Below, piece after piece: positions 1 through 10,851 of a DNA stretch of 64,000 bases. The notes beneath the pieces are model-generated. The model was not told the DNA's origin, searched no databases, and saw nothing but the letters and a program-made list of their open reading frames with translations. The position numbers and the translations under genes were made by a program. Positions within the stretch are counted from its first letter, which is position 1; each line of letters starts with the position of its first letter. The stretch is taken from contig JAGPCY010000038.1 of the NCBI GenBank assembly GCA_018057825.1, positions 21,129 to 85,128 of the forward strand. The letters are read 5' to 3'. The stretch is from Kofleriaceae bacterium (GTDB lineage: Bacteria > Myxococcota_A > Polyangia > Haliangiales > Haliangiaceae).

Positions 1-2
1 CG

Positions 3-1792
<1,790 letters not shown>

Positions 1793-1793
<1 letters not shown>

Positions 1794-2698
1794 TGGCCAA
1801 GCGACGCCGTGACTTCTACGAGGTGCTGGGGGTCAGCAAGACCGCTGACGAGGCCGAGATCAAGCGCGCCTATCGCGACCTCGCGCGCCGCTTCCACCCC
1901 GATCTCAACCCGGCCGGGGCCGAGCAGTTCAAGGACATCAACGAGGCCTACGCGATCCTGTCCGATCCGCGCGAGCGCGCCCGCTACGATCGCTTCGGCG
2001 CCGACGGCGATGGCGCCGGTGGCTTCGGCTCGGTGGTCGACGCCGTCGAGGACGTGCTCGCCGGGCTGCGCAAGCGTCGGACCCGGCAGCGCGGCCGCGA
2101 TCTGCGCTACACCCTCGAGGTCAGCTTCGAGGAGGCGGTATTCGGCTGCACCAAGACCATCGCGGTGCCGGTCGATCCGGGGGCCAGCGCCGGGCCGACC
2201 CGCGAGTTCTCGGTCGCGATCCCGGCCGGGACCAAGGAGGGCGGGATCAAGGTCATGTCGGGTGACGGCGAACCGGGCAAGGGCGGCGGTCCCGCCGGCG
2301 ACCTCCACGTCATCGTGCGGGTCAAGCCTCACGCGAGCTTCCGCCGCGAGGGCCACGACATCCTGTCCGACGTCGCGATCACGATGCCGCAGGCCGCGCT
2401 CGGCGCGGTGATCGAGGTCGCGACCGTCGACGGCCCGGTCAAGATGCGCATCCCCGAGGGCACCGCAAGCGGCGCGGTGTTTCGCCTGCGCGGCCGCGGC
2501 GTGCCGCGCGGGCCGGGCGACAAGGCGGCGCGCGGCGACCACCTGGCCAAGGTCGCGGTCGTGACGCCGCAGGCCTTGACCCCGCGCCAGCGCGAGCTGT
2601 TCGAGGAGCTGGCCAAGAGCTTCGGCGCCGAGGTCGCGACCCGGCCGACCGAGCGCAAGGGCCTGATCGACCGCATGCGCGACCTCCTCGATGGCTGA
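1793..2698 (+). CDS. J-domain co-chaperone, CbpA/type-B DnaJ
   Basis: Stimulates the ATPase of the upstream Hsp70. The N-terminal J domain (residues 7-70) contains the catalytic HPD at 35-37. It is followed by a Gly-rich linker and the two C-terminal beta-sandwich substrate-binding domains (residues about 100-285). No CxxCxGxG zinc-finger repeats are present, so this is a CbpA-like (type II/B) J-protein rather than canonical DnaJ. I chose the ATG at 1793, which overlaps the dnaK stop; a GTG one codon upstream is also in frame. The 301-residue length fits the CbpA class. The 3' end overlaps the next gene by 8 bp. Confidence 0.92.
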
Positions 2699-4289
2699 TC
2701 GCCGGGCGCTGGCGGCGCTGGTCATGGCCGTCGCGGCCGGGTGTCGCGCGCCGCGCCCCGGCGCCCCGCTGACCCAGCCCCACGCCACCGCGCCGCGACC
2801 GGCTCCGGCTCCCGCGGCGACGCTGACCGCCGCCCTCGACGCGGGGGATCCGGCCGCGATCCTCGCCGCCGCGGCGGCCGCCCCGGCCGAGGCCGTCGCC
2901 GCCGCCCGGCCCGCGATCGCCAGAGCGATCGCCGCGCTGCCCGACGCCGCGCTGGCCGCCCATGCGGAGGCGCTGGCCAGCGACCAACCGCCGCGCGGCG
3001 CCATCGCGTTGGCCCTGGCCGACCGCGCCCGTCGGGCCGGCGATCGCGCCGGGCGGGAGCGGTGGCTGGCGGTCGCCGCCGCCAGCCCCGACGCCGACGC
3101 CGCGGACCGCGCGGCGCTGACCGCCCGCGCCGCGGTCGATCGCGCGGTGATCGCGGTGCTCCTGCCGCTGTCGGGGCCCCACGCGGCGATCGGCCGCGAG
3201 CTGCGCGCCGCGATCGCCCTGGCCCCGCCGGCCGGCGCGACCCCGCTGTGGCTCGACACCGGCGGCGATCCCGCCGGCGCGGTGCGCGCGGTCGAGGCCG
3301 CCGACGCCGCCGGGGCGCTGCTCGCCCTCGGCCCGGTCGGGGTGCGCGAGGCCGAGGCCGCGCGGCAGCGCGCCGCCGAGCTCGGCCTGCCGCTGGCGCT
3401 CCTGTCGCCGAGCGATCCGCCGCCAGCGCCGGGGCTGTGGGGCCTGCTCGACTCGCCGACCACCGAGGCGGTCGACGCCGCCGAGCTGGCCGCCGCCCTC
3501 GGCGTCGGGACGGTCGCGGTGCTGGCGCCGCGCGACGAGGTCGGCGCCGCGGCGGCCGCGGCCTTCGTCGCCGCCGCCACCGCCCTCGACCTGACGGTGG
3601 TGGCCCAGGGCGACTACGCCCTCGAGACCCGGACGCTGGGCGCCGACGTCAAGGCCTTCCTCGGCCTCGACCCGACGACCAACCCGCGGCTGGCCGCGCA
3701 CCTGCGGCGCTTCGGCAAGCGCGGCTGGCAGACCTTCTCGCCCGACATCGGCTTCGCGCTCCTGTACCTCCCCGACCGCTACGAGCGCGCGGCCCTGGTC
3801 GCCAGCTTCTTGCCGTACTACGGCGTCGAGCTGCACCGCGAGGACTTCCCCGACCTCGACGCCCTGGCCCGCAAGCACGGTGGCCGCCTCCCGCAGGTCG
3901 TGCAGCTCGTCGGCTCGTCGAGCTGGCACCACCCCGGCCTGATCGCGCGCGGCGGGCCGGCGGTCGAGGGCGCGCTCGTGATCGCGCCCTGTCCTCTCGA
4001 CGACGGCGACCCGGCGGCGACGGCCTTCGTCGACGGCTTCCGCGCCGCGACCCGCCGCGATCCGTCCCCGGCGGCGGCCGCCGCCCACGACGCCTGGCGC
4101 CTGCTCGAGGCCGCCCGGGTCGGCGTCGGTGGCCGCGACCTGCGCGCGAGCCTGGACGGCGCCCTGGCCGGGGCCAGCCTCGACGACGGCGCCTGCGGCC
4201 CGGCCCGCGTCGGACCCGACCGCCGCATCGACCGGACCCCGGCGGTGCTGAAGGTCGACGCCAGCGCGTTCGTGCGCGAGCCGATGTGA
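2691..4289 (+). CDS. LpoA/periplasmic-binding-like lipoprotein
   Basis: A 532-residue exported protein with a short signal peptide ending in the lipobox VAAGC (Cys18), so probably an inner- or outer-leaflet lipoprotein. An alanine-rich helical segment (about residues 40-140) precedes a type I periplasmic-binding-like region that begins [19 protein letters not shown] near residue 150, the opening found in LpoA (penicillin-binding-protein activator) and branched-chain amino acid receptor folds. By analogy it may bind a ligand or regulate peptidoglycan synthesis, but the ligand is unknown. It overlaps the J-protein gene by 8 bp, which suggests co-expression with the chaperone pair. Confidence 0.72.
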   Translation: MADRRALAALVMAVAAGCRAPRPGAPLTQPHATAPRPAPAPAATLTAALDAGDPAAILAAAAAAPAEAVAAARPAIARAIAALPDAALAAHAEALASDQPPRGAIALALADRARRAGDRAGRERWLAVAAASPDADAADRAALTARAAVDRAVIAVLLPLSGPHAAIGRELRAAIALAPPAGATPLWLDTGGDPAGAVRAVEAADAAGALLALGPVGVREAEAARQRAAELGLPLALLSPSDPPPAPGLWGLLDSPTTEAVDAAELAAALGVGTVAVLAPRDEVGAAAAAAFVAAATALDLTVVAQGDYALETRTLGADVKAFLGLDPTTNPRLAAHLRRFGKRGWQTFSPDIGFALLYLPDRYERAALVASFLPYYGVELHREDFPDLDALARKHGGRLPQVVQLVGSSSWHHPGLIARGGPAVEGALVIAPCPLDDGDPAATAFVDGFRAATRRDPSPAAAAAHDAWRLLEAARVGVGGRDLRASLDGALAGASLDDGACGPARVGPDRRIDRTPAVLKVDASAFVREPM

Positions 4290-4363
4290 CCGCCGCCACG
4301 TTCGGCACCGCGCCGTTCAACGATCCGCCCGCGACCGGGCACCGTAGGACGACCGAGTCGACC

Positions 4364-4960
4364 GTGGAGCTGACCCTGCCCCTACCGATCGCGAGCGGCG
4401 CCGTCACCGGCGACGACGAGCTGGTCCTCGGCCTGCGCCGCGGCGACGCCGCCGCGATCGCCACCGCCTACGCCGCCCACCACGGCCCGGTCCGGGCCTT
4501 CGCCCGGCGGCTGCTCGGCGACGACGCCGCCGCCGAGGACGTGGTCCACGACACCTTCCTGGCGCTGCCGCGGGCGGCCGCCAACTTCCGCGGCGCGGCG
4601 CCGCTGCGCAGCTTCGTGATCGGCGTGGCCGCCAACCGCGCGCGCCGCCACGCCCGGGCCGCGGCCCGCCGCCGCCGCGCCCACGATCGACTGGCCGACG
4701 TCACCGCCGCGACCGGCGCCGCCACGCCACGCCCGGATCAGGTCGCCGAGCGCCGGGCCCTGGCCGCGCGCCTGTGCGCCGCCCTCGACGAGCTGCCCCA
4801 CGATCAGCGGGTCGCCTTCGTGCTGTGCGAGGTCGAACAGCGGTCCGCGGTCGAGGTCGCGGTGATCCTCGACGCTCCGGAGGGCACGATCCGCTCGCGG
4901 GTCTTCCACGCCCGGCGGCGCCTGCGCGAGCTCCTGGCGGCGGAGGTCGAGCGTGGCTAG
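4364..4960 (+). CDS. ECF-type RNA polymerase sigma factor
   Basis: About 198 residues with the two helical regions of extracytoplasmic-function sigma factors. Region 2 (around VVHDTFLALP and LRSFVIGVAANRARRHARAA) binds core polymerase and the -10 element. Region 4 (LPHDQRVAFVLCEVE through GTIRSRVFHARRRLRE) is the helix-turn-helix for the -35 element. The open frame extends far upstream as antisense-like sequence. I chose the GTG at 4364; a GTG at 4286 overlapping the previous stop is the alternative. It overlaps the next gene by 8 bp, the classic sigma/anti-sigma arrangement. Confidence 0.88.
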   Translation: MELTLPLPIASGAVTGDDELVLGLRRGDAAAIATAYAAHHGPVRAFARRLLGDDAAAEDVVHDTFLALPRAAANFRGAAPLRSFVIGVAANRARRHARAAARRRRAHDRLADVTAATGAATPRPDQVAERRALAARLCAALDELPHDQRVAFVLCEVEQRSAVEVAVILDAPEGTIRSRVFHARRRLRELLAAEVERG

Positions 4961-5759
4961 CCGCGGCGATCAGCTCCTCGACGACGCGATCGCCGCGCTG
5001 CGCGACACCGCGCCGGCCGACGACGTCGTGGTCGACGCGACCCGCCGCCGACTCGCCGAGGCCACCGCGCGACGGCCGCGCCGCCGCTGGCGCCTGCGGC
5101 TGCCGATCATCGGCGGGACCCTGGCCGGGGCGACCCTGGCGTGGGCCGCCGCGACCGATCGGCTGGCGCCGGCCCTCGAGCGCGTCGGGGTCCCCACGCC
5201 CACCACGCCGCTCGTGTCGTCGGCGCCCAGCCCAGGGCCATCGGCACGCGCGGCGGCGCCGCCGCCCACCACCGCCGTCGCGGCGCCGACCCTCGTCACG
5301 CCCGCGCCGCCGGCGAGCCCGTTCGCGCCCCAGGCGAGCGCGTCCCCACCCGCCACCGCCAGCCCGACGCGCTCGGCGTCGCCGACCCACGCGCCGACCC
5401 ACGCGCCGCGCCCGCCGCGCCTGGCGCCATCGCCGTCCGTCGCCGCTGCCACACCGCCGCCGTCCGTCGACGCGGACGCAGCCAGCGCCGACCTGGCCGC
5501 CTATCGGCACGCCCACCGCCTGCACTTCGCCGGCGGCGCCGCGGCCGAGCGCCTGGCCGCCTGGGATCGCTACCTCGCCGACCACCCCGCGGGCGCCTTC
5601 GCCATCGAGGCCCGCTACAATCGCGCGCTGGTCCTCATCCAGCTCGAGCGCCGCGCCGAGGCCGCGGCCGCCCTGGCGCCCTTCGCGGCCGGCGCGATCG
5701 CCGACGGCTATCGCCAGCGCGAGGCGACGTCGCTGCGCGCGGCGCTGGGGACGCCGTGA
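4953..5759 (+). CDS. Probable anti-sigma factor with C-terminal TPR-like tail
   Basis: A 268-residue protein starting at a GTG inside the end of the sigma gene. The first ~50 residues are a charged cytoplasmic segment. A basic run (RRPRRRWRLRL) leads into one membrane helix (about residues 52-68), then a ~100-residue Pro/Ala/Ser/Thr-rich periplasmic spacer, then a helical TPR-like tail (residues about 175-268, with DLAAYRHAHRLHF and AIEARYNRALVLIQL). This layout and the overlap with the ECF gene suggest an anti-sigma factor or membrane sensor. No zinc-binding HxxxCxxC anti-sigma motif is visible, so the assignment rests on context. Confidence 0.6.
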   Translation: MASRGDQLLDDAIAALRDTAPADDVVVDATRRRLAEATARRPRRRWRLRLPIIGGTLAGATLAWAAATDRLAPALERVGVPTPTTPLVSSAPSPGPSARAAAPPPTTAVAAPTLVTPAPPASPFAPQASASPPATASPTRSASPTHAPTHAPRPPRLAPSPSVAAATPPPSVDADAASADLAAYRHAHRLHFAGGAAAERLAAWDRYLADHPAGAFAIEARYNRALVLIQLERRAEAAAALAPFAAGAIADGYRQREATSLRAALGTP

Positions 5760-7438
5760 ACGATCGGCGCCCGAGCGGGAACCGGCCTGCGATGCCCCCC
5801 TTCGCCGCCTCGCTCCTCCCCTCCGCCGTCCTCCTCGGCGTCGCTGCGCTCACCGCAGGTGCGGCGCGCGGCGACGCCCCCCACGCCGCCACCGCGCCCG
5901 CCGCCGCGCCCCTCGCGCTCGCGGTCCGCGGCGCCCCCCCGCGGCCGATCGCCGACGCCATCGCCGACGAGCTCGGGGTCCCGGTCGCGATCGCGACCGG
6001 CGAGGCCTGCGCCGCGCCGTGCGTGTCGATCGCGGTCGCCGCCGATCGCACCGCGATCATCGCGGTCACCCTGCCCGACGGCGCCCACGCTCGCACGATC
6101 GGCCTGCCCGCCGATCCTGAGGACGCCGCGGAGATCATCGCGCTGGTCGTCGGCAACCTGGCTCGCGATCAAGCGGCGGCGCTCCTGGCGGCCCTCGCGC
6201 CGACCGAGGACGACGAGGGCGCCGAAGACGACGAGGACGTTGAAGGCGCCGAGGACACCGAAGACGCCGAAGACGCCGAGAACACCGCCACCGCCGAGGA
6301 CGACGAGTCGCCCCTCGCGCCGACCGCGCCCCTCGCGCCCCAGGTCGCCGACCCCGAGGCCACCTCGCCCGACGCACCTCGCACCACCTTCGCCATCGGC
6401 CTGATCCCGCCGCTCGCCTTCGAGTCGACCCGCGCCCACCGCGGCGTCGCCATCGATCTCGTGATCGGCGCGCGCCATCGCCTCCACGCCTTCGCGGTCG
6501 CCGGCGTCGCCGGCATCGTCCGCGATGACGTCACCGGCACCCAGCTCGGCGGCGCGCTCGCCTACGCCGGCCAGCTCACCGGCACCCAGGTCGGCGGCGC
6601 GGTCGCGATCGCCGGCCTGACCCGCGGCACCCAGGTCGGTGGCGCGCTGGCGATCGCCGGCCCGCTGCGGGGCGCCCAGCTCGGCGGCGCGGCCGCGCTG
6701 GCCCGCCGCGTCGACGGGGTCCAGGTCGGCGGCGCGCTGGCGGTCAGCCGCGGCGACGCCCGCGGCCTCCAGGTCGGCGGCGCGATCGCGCTCGCCGGCG
6801 GCGCGGTCGACACCCAGATCGGCGGCGCGGTCGCGGTCGCCCGCCGCGTGCGCGGCCTCCAGCTCGCCGGCGTGGTCAACGTCGCCGATCGGGTCGACGG
6901 CGTGCAGGTCGGCGTGGTCAACGTCGCCCGCGGCGGCGACGGCGTGTCGATCGGCCTCGTCAACCTGGTGGCCGGCGGCCGGACCGACGTCGAGGGCACG
7001 ATCGACACCGACCGCCTGGGCGCCGTGATCCTGCGCCACGGTAGCCGGCGCTGGCACAACGCCTACGGGATCGCCGGCCGCGCCGCCGACGACAGCCTCG
7101 ATCGCGAGCTCGGCGACGACGAGCCCCTCGCGCTCGGGCTCGGCATGGGCCCGACCTGGCGCCGCGGCGCCACCGCCGTCGACCTCGAGCTGATGAGCTG
7201 GGTCGTCAGCTACGGCGGGCGATTCGACGACCACCTGAACACCCTGAACCAGCTCCGGCTCACCGTCAGCCGTCGCCTCGGTCCGATGGCCGTGGTCGGC
7301 GGCGGCGCGCTCAACGTCTTCGTCACCGACGATCCACGGCGCGATCGCCTGGGCGCGACGGCGCGCATGCCGACCAGCGACGACGACCAGCTCCGCGTCG
7401 AGCTGTGGCCGACCGCCTTCGTCGGCCTGCGGCTTTGA
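5756..7438 (+). CDS. Surface repeat protein (LA_2272-like)
   Basis: Exported protein of about 560 residues. Its GTG overlaps the previous stop in GTGA; an ATG at 5792 is an alternative start. The signal peptide ends near GAARGDA. A very acidic Glu/Asp/Ala low-complexity stretch (near 6205-6310) separates an N-terminal domain from about ten short repeats of the form G-x-Q-x-G-G-A-x-A-x-A (near 6530-6970), grading into VDGVQVGVVNVA, as in LA_2272-type surface repeat families. The C-terminus looks like the end of an outer-membrane barrel (VELWPTAFVGLRL, terminal hydrophobic residue). Likely an outer-membrane or surface protein controlled by the upstream sigma factor; function unknown. Confidence 0.68.
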   Translation: MNDRRPSGNRPAMPPFAASLLPSAVLLGVAALTAGAARGDAPHAATAPAAAPLALAVRGAPPRPIADAIADELGVPVAIATGEACAAPCVSIAVAADRTAIIAVTLPDGAHARTIGLPADPEDAAEIIALVVGNLARDQAAALLAALAPTEDDEGAEDDEDVEGAEDTEDAEDAENTATAEDDESPLAPTAPLAPQVADPEATSPDAPRTTFAIGLIPPLAFESTRAHRGVAIDLVIGARHRLHAFAVAGVAGIVRDDVTGTQLGGALAYAGQLTGTQVGGAVAIAGLTRGTQVGGALAIAGPLRGAQLGGAAALARRVDGVQVGGALAVSRGDARGLQVGGAIALAGGAVDTQIGGAVAVARRVRGLQLAGVVNVADRVDGVQVGVVNVARGGDGVSIGLVNLVAGGRTDVEGTIDTDRLGAVILRHGSRRWHNAYGIAGRAADDSLDRELGDDEPLALGLGMGPTWRRGATAVDLELMSWVVSYGGRFDDHLNTLNQLRLTVSRRLGPMAVVGGGALNVFVTDDPRRDRLGATARMPTSDDDQLRVELWPTAFVGLRL

Positions 7439-7499
7439 TCGCGGCGCCCGGCGTGGCCGCGGCCCTTGCGCCCGGGCCCGGGCCTGGCACGATGGCGGC

Positions 7500-8438
7500 G
7501 TGACGCCCCCGACCGACGCGCTGGCCCCGGCGCTCGACGACGAGCCCGCGTCGGCGGCCCTGACCGCGCGCCAGTGGGCGCTCCACGTCGGCCTGTTCAT
7601 CGCCGCCTGCGCGACCACGACCTGGGCCGGCGGGCCGGCCTTCGCCGCCACGCTCATGGCGATCCTCCTGACCCACGAGATGGGCCACTACATCGCCGCG
7701 CGTCGCTTCGGCCTCGACGTCTCGCCGCCGTACTTCATCCCGCTGCCGCCGCAGATCTCCCTCGGCACGCTGGGCGCGGTGATCCGCATGCGCCAGCCGA
7801 TCCAGGATCGCGATCAGCTCCTGATCGTCGGCGCCGCCGGCCCCCTGGCCGGCCTGGTGGTCGCGGTGCCGTGCTTGATCATCGGCCTGGCGCTGTCGGA
7901 CACCGGCCCGATCGCCCCCGGCTCGGTCCTCGAGGGCACCTCGCTCTTCTACGGCGCGGTCAAGCTCGGCATCTTCGGCCGCTGGCTCCCGGCCGGCACC
8001 GTCGACGTCCAGCTCCACCCCATGGCCTTCGCCGCCTGGTACGGGCTCCTCGTGACGATGATCAACCTGGCGCCGATCGGTCAGCTCGACGGCGGCCACG
8101 TCATGCGGGCCTGGCTCGGTGAGCGCCACGAGCGGCTGTCGGCGATCTTCCACGGCGCGCTGCTCGCGGTCGGCGCGATCGCCGGCGGCGTCCTGGTGGT
8201 CCAGGCCCGGGGCGCCGGCCTGGGCTGGGTCGATGCCGGGACCTACGCCCTGTCCGGAGTGCTGCCGTGGCTGGTGTGGGCGGCGGTCTTGTCGGCGCTG
8301 CGCCGCATGGCCGGCGACGAGTATCATCCCGAGGTCCACGGCCCACCGCTGTCGCCTGGGCGCCGGCGCCTGGCCCAGGCCATGGTCGTGGTGTTCCTGC
8401 TCCTGTTCGTCCCGGTGCCGCTGCGCCCCGCCCTATGA
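7500..8438 (+). CDS. Site-2-protease-like M50 metallopeptidase
   Basis: Membrane zinc protease of the M50/S2P class, cutting substrates within the bilayer. The catalytic HEMGH is at residues 59-63 in a hydrophobic helix, and the third ligand lies in the conserved NLAPIGQLDGGH segment. Several further hydrophobic helices follow, with a C-terminal one (LAQAMVVVFLLLFVPVPL). The 312-residue length is typical of the stand-alone form without a PDZ domain. The GTG start at 7500 follows a 61-bp gap after the surface-protein gene. It shares an ATGA overlap with the next gene. A role in regulated proteolysis, possibly of membrane anti-sigma factors, is inference. Confidence 0.88.
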   Translation: MTPPTDALAPALDDEPASAALTARQWALHVGLFIAACATTTWAGGPAFAATLMAILLTHEMGHYIAARRFGLDVSPPYFIPLPPQISLGTLGAVIRMRQPIQDRDQLLIVGAAGPLAGLVVAVPCLIIGLALSDTGPIAPGSVLEGTSLFYGAVKLGIFGRWLPAGTVDVQLHPMAFAAWYGLLVTMINLAPIGQLDGGHVMRAWLGERHERLSAIFHGALLAVGAIAGGVLVVQARGAGLGWVDAGTYALSGVLPWLVWAAVLSALRRMAGDEYHPEVHGPPLSPGRRRLAQAMVVVFLLLFVPVPLRPAL

Positions 8439-8992
8439 CCGCCGCTCCCGATCGCTGCCGCAAGTGCGACGCGCCCCGGCCGCGCGCCGACCAGGCGTGT
8501 CCGCGATGTGGCCTGGCGCCCGAGCACGCCGAGGCCTGGGCCGCGCGCGCCAGCCTCGCGCCCACCGGCAGCCTCGAGGCCGCGTGGGCCGAGGCCGAAG
8601 CGGCCTGGGAGGACCCGGCCGCCCACGAGCAGGCCAGCGCCGCCGCCCTCGCCACCAACGACTTCGCCTGGCTGGCCGCGCGCTACCGCGCGGTCCTGCG
8701 CGCCCGCCCCGCCGACGCGATCGCGACCTACCGCCTCGAGCTCCTCGGCAAGCGCGCCGCCGCGGCGCTGACCGCCACCGCCGATCCGCGCGGCCCGGGT
8801 GCCGGCAAGCGGATGTCGCTCATCCCGGTCGCGGTCGCGGTCGCGGCCATCGCCGCGGGAACGATCTACGCCGCCTACGTCACCCGCCAGCGGGTCGAGG
8901 CCACCGGTCGACGTCGTCCGGTCGAGCCGGCCGTCGCGCCGACCCGGACCGCCCCAGCCCCGGCGATTGCTCCCGGCCCCGGCGGCAGGTAG
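8435..8992 (+). CDS. Zinc-ribbon, single-pass membrane protein
   Basis: A 185-residue protein of unknown function. The N-terminus has a small zinc ribbon with cysteines 8, 11, 22 and 25 (CRKC...CPRC). A helical alanine-rich region follows (about 30-120), then one membrane helix (about 128-148, LIPVAVAVAAIAAGTIYAAYV) and a Pro/Arg-rich tail. The gene starts inside the stop of the M50 protease gene, so the two are translationally coupled and the protein may be a partner or substrate of that protease. The domain layout resembles other small zinc-ribbon membrane proteins of myxobacteria, but I recognise no specific family. Confidence 0.75.
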   Translation: MTAAPDRCRKCDAPRPRADQACPRCGLAPEHAEAWAARASLAPTGSLEAAWAEAEAAWEDPAAHEQASAAALATNDFAWLAARYRAVLRARPADAIATYRLELLGKRAAAALTATADPRGPGAGKRMSLIPVAVAVAAIAAGTIYAAYVTRQRVEATGRRRPVEPAVAPTRTAPAPAIAPGPGGR

Positions 8993-9004
8993 CGTCGGAG
9001 CCCG

Positions 9005-9670
9005 GTGGCCCAGGTCGACTTCCACGAACGCCAGCTCACCCTCAAGCTGGTGTACTTCGGCCCGCCGCTGTCGGGCAAGACCTCCAACCTGCGCGCGCTG
9101 CACGCCCGGGTCGACGCCGCCGGACGCGGCCGGCTGATGACCCTCGACACCCGGGACGATCGCACGCTGTTCTTCGATCTCCTGCCGATCTTCTTCCGCA
9201 CCAGCGCGCTGTCGTTCCGGATCAAGGTCTACACCGTGCCCGGCCAGCCGATGCACGAGGCGACCCGGCGGATCGTCTTGCAGGGCGCCGACGGCGTGGT
9301 GTTCGTCGCCGACTCGAGCCCGACCCAGGCGGCGGCCAACCTCGAGGCCTGGGACGGCCTGGCCCGCGCCCTCACCGACCTCGACATGACCGTGCCGATC
9401 GTCGTGCAGTACAACAAGCGCGATCTGGTCGACGCCGTCGACCTGGCCGGCGTCGAGCGCTTCGACGATCCCGCGCGTCGCCTGTACCCGGCCCACGCGG
9501 TGACCGGCGACGGCGTGCTGACGACCTTCTTCGGCGCCCTGGCCGCGACCTGGGACGCCCTCGACGCCAGCCTGCGGTTGTCGCAGCGCTTCGGGCTCCC
9601 CCGCGACGCCTTCTTGGCCGCGGTGTGTGCCCATGTCGGTGGCGACGAACGTGATATCGTCCCGCCGTGA
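9005..9670 (+). CDS. MglA-like small Ras-family GTPase
   Basis: A 221-residue prokaryotic Ras-like GTPase. The P-loop is GPPLSGKTS (from residue 19), the switch-II region reads VPGQPMHEATRR, and the guanine-specificity motif is NKRD. These features, including the TDPG-to-VPGQ change, resemble MglA, which sets cell polarity in gliding myxobacteria. The protein is slightly longer than MglA (about 195 residues). No MglB-type roadblock partner is adjacent; instead the gene overlaps the following histidine kinase by 4 bp (GTGA), suggesting the GTPase and kinase act in one pathway. It may be a paralogue rather than the motility MglA. Confidence 0.85.
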   Translation: MAQVDFHERQLTLKLVYFGPPLSGKTSNLRALHARVDAAGRGRLMTLDTRDDRTLFFDLLPIFFRTSALSFRIKVYTVPGQPMHEATRRIVLQGADGVVFVADSSPTQAAANLEAWDGLARALTDLDMTVPIVVQYNKRDLVDAVDLAGVERFDDPARRLYPAHAVTGDGVLTTFFGALAATWDALDASLRLSQRFGLPRDAFLAAVCAHVGGDERDIVPP

Positions 9671-10851
9671 CAAGTCGACCGAGCGGCGGACCGGCCCACG
9701 CCGCCGATCCCCTCGACCAGCCGATCGAGCTGGCCGCCCTCGTGGGCGCCGACCTGCCCGAGCTCCTGGCCAGCTTCGCCGCCGCCCACGACTGCGGGCT
9801 GGCGGTCCTCGACCCCCGGGGCGCGATGATCGCCGCGGTCGGGGCCGACGCCGACGCCGCGCTGACCGCGCCGATCGTGGTCGCCGGTGACCCGATCGGC
9901 ACGGTGGTGGTCGACGCCGATCCGTCGCGCGGCGGCCTGGCGCGCCACGTCGCCCACGTGATCGAGCTCCTCGTCCATCACGCCCAGGCCCGCCAGCTCA
10001 CCGGGGTCGTCCACCAGGCCGCGGTCGCCCACTCGGTCGGCGAGCTGACCGCCAAGAACAAGAGCCTCGAGGCCGCGGTCGCCCGCCTGCGCGAGGCCGA
10101 TCGCGCCAAGTCCAACTTCCTCGCCACGATGTCCCACGAGCTGCGCACGCCGCTGACCTCGGTCATCGGCTACTCCGAGATGCTGCTCGAGGGCCTGGCC
10201 GGACCGCTCACCCCCGATCAGCGCGACTACGTCAGCACGATCCTCGGCAAGGCCGATCAGCTCTTGCAGCTCATCACCAGCGTGCTCGACATGTCGCGGG
10301 CCGAGGCCGCCACCACCGCGCCCGACGTCGCGCCGGTCGCGCTAGCCGAGCTGTGCGCCAGCGTGTGCGCCAGCTTCGCGCCCCAGGCCGACAAGCGCGG
10401 CGTGGCCCTGGTCCAGGACATCGAGCCGCTGCGCGCCCTCGGCGATCGCCGGCAGATCCGCCAGGTGATCTGGAACCTGGTGTCGAACGCGGTGAAGTTC
10501 GCCGCCGACGGCACCGAGGTCGTGATCGCGGTCCATCCCGGGCCCCTGGTCCCGGTCGGCTCTGGCACGCGCCCCGATCTGCGCCTGGGGGTCCACGTCG
10601 AGGTCCGCGATCGCGGCATCGGCATCCCGCGCGAGCAGCTCGCTCACATCTTCGAGCCGTTCTTCCAGGTCGACTCGTCGTCGACGCGACAGTACGGCGG
10701 CACCGGCCTGGGCCTGGCCCTGGCCAAGGCCTACGTCGAGGCCCACGGCGGCCGGCTGTGGGTCGACTCGACGCCGGGCCAGGGCTCGACCTTCGTCGCG
10801 TCGTTCCCGGTCGACGGCGACGACCTGGCCCAGCGCCGGAGCGCGCCATGA
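9667..10851 (+). CDS. Sensor histidine kinase, soluble
   Basis: A 394-residue kinase without membrane helices. The N-terminal ~110 residues resemble a small GAF/roadblock-like sensor domain. A short coiled linker (LTAKNKSLEAAVARLREADRAKS) leads to the HisKA phosphoacceptor with His157 in SHELRTPLTSVIGYSEML. The HATPase_c domain follows, with the N box (NLVSNAVKF), G1 (DRGIGIP) and G2 (GGTGLGLALAK). It autophosphorylates and would pass phosphate to a response regulator encoded elsewhere; none is adjacent. It overlaps the MglA-like GTPase gene upstream and the CNNM-type gene downstream by 4 bp each. Confidence 0.93.
   Translation: MTSRPSGGPAHAADPLDQPIELAALVGADLPELLASFAAAHDCGLAVLDPRGAMIAAVGADADAALTAPIVVAGDPIGTVVVDADPSRGGLARHVAHVIELLVHHAQARQLTGVVHQAAVAHSVGELTAKNKSLEAAVARLREADRAKSNFLATMSHELRTPLTSVIGYSEMLLEGLAGPLTPDQRDYVSTILGKADQLLQLITSVLDMSRAEAATTAPDVAPVALAELCASVCASFAPQADKRGVALVQDIEPLRALGDRRQIRQVIWNLVSNAVKFAADGTEVVIAVHPGPLVPVGSGTRPDLRLGVHVEVRDRGIGIPREQLAHIFEPFFQVDSSSTRQYGGTGLGLALAKAYVEAHGGRLWVDSTPGQGSTFVASFPVDGDDLAQRRSAP

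Noticed and set aside
2439..4088. Long minus-strand ORF opposite the LpoA-like gene
   Set aside because: Arg/Gly-rich composition without motifs; the plus-strand gene has a signal peptide and family motifs.
5708..7657. 649-codon minus-strand ORF
   Set aside because: Antisense to the surface-repeat gene; regular composition mirrors the repeats on the other strand.
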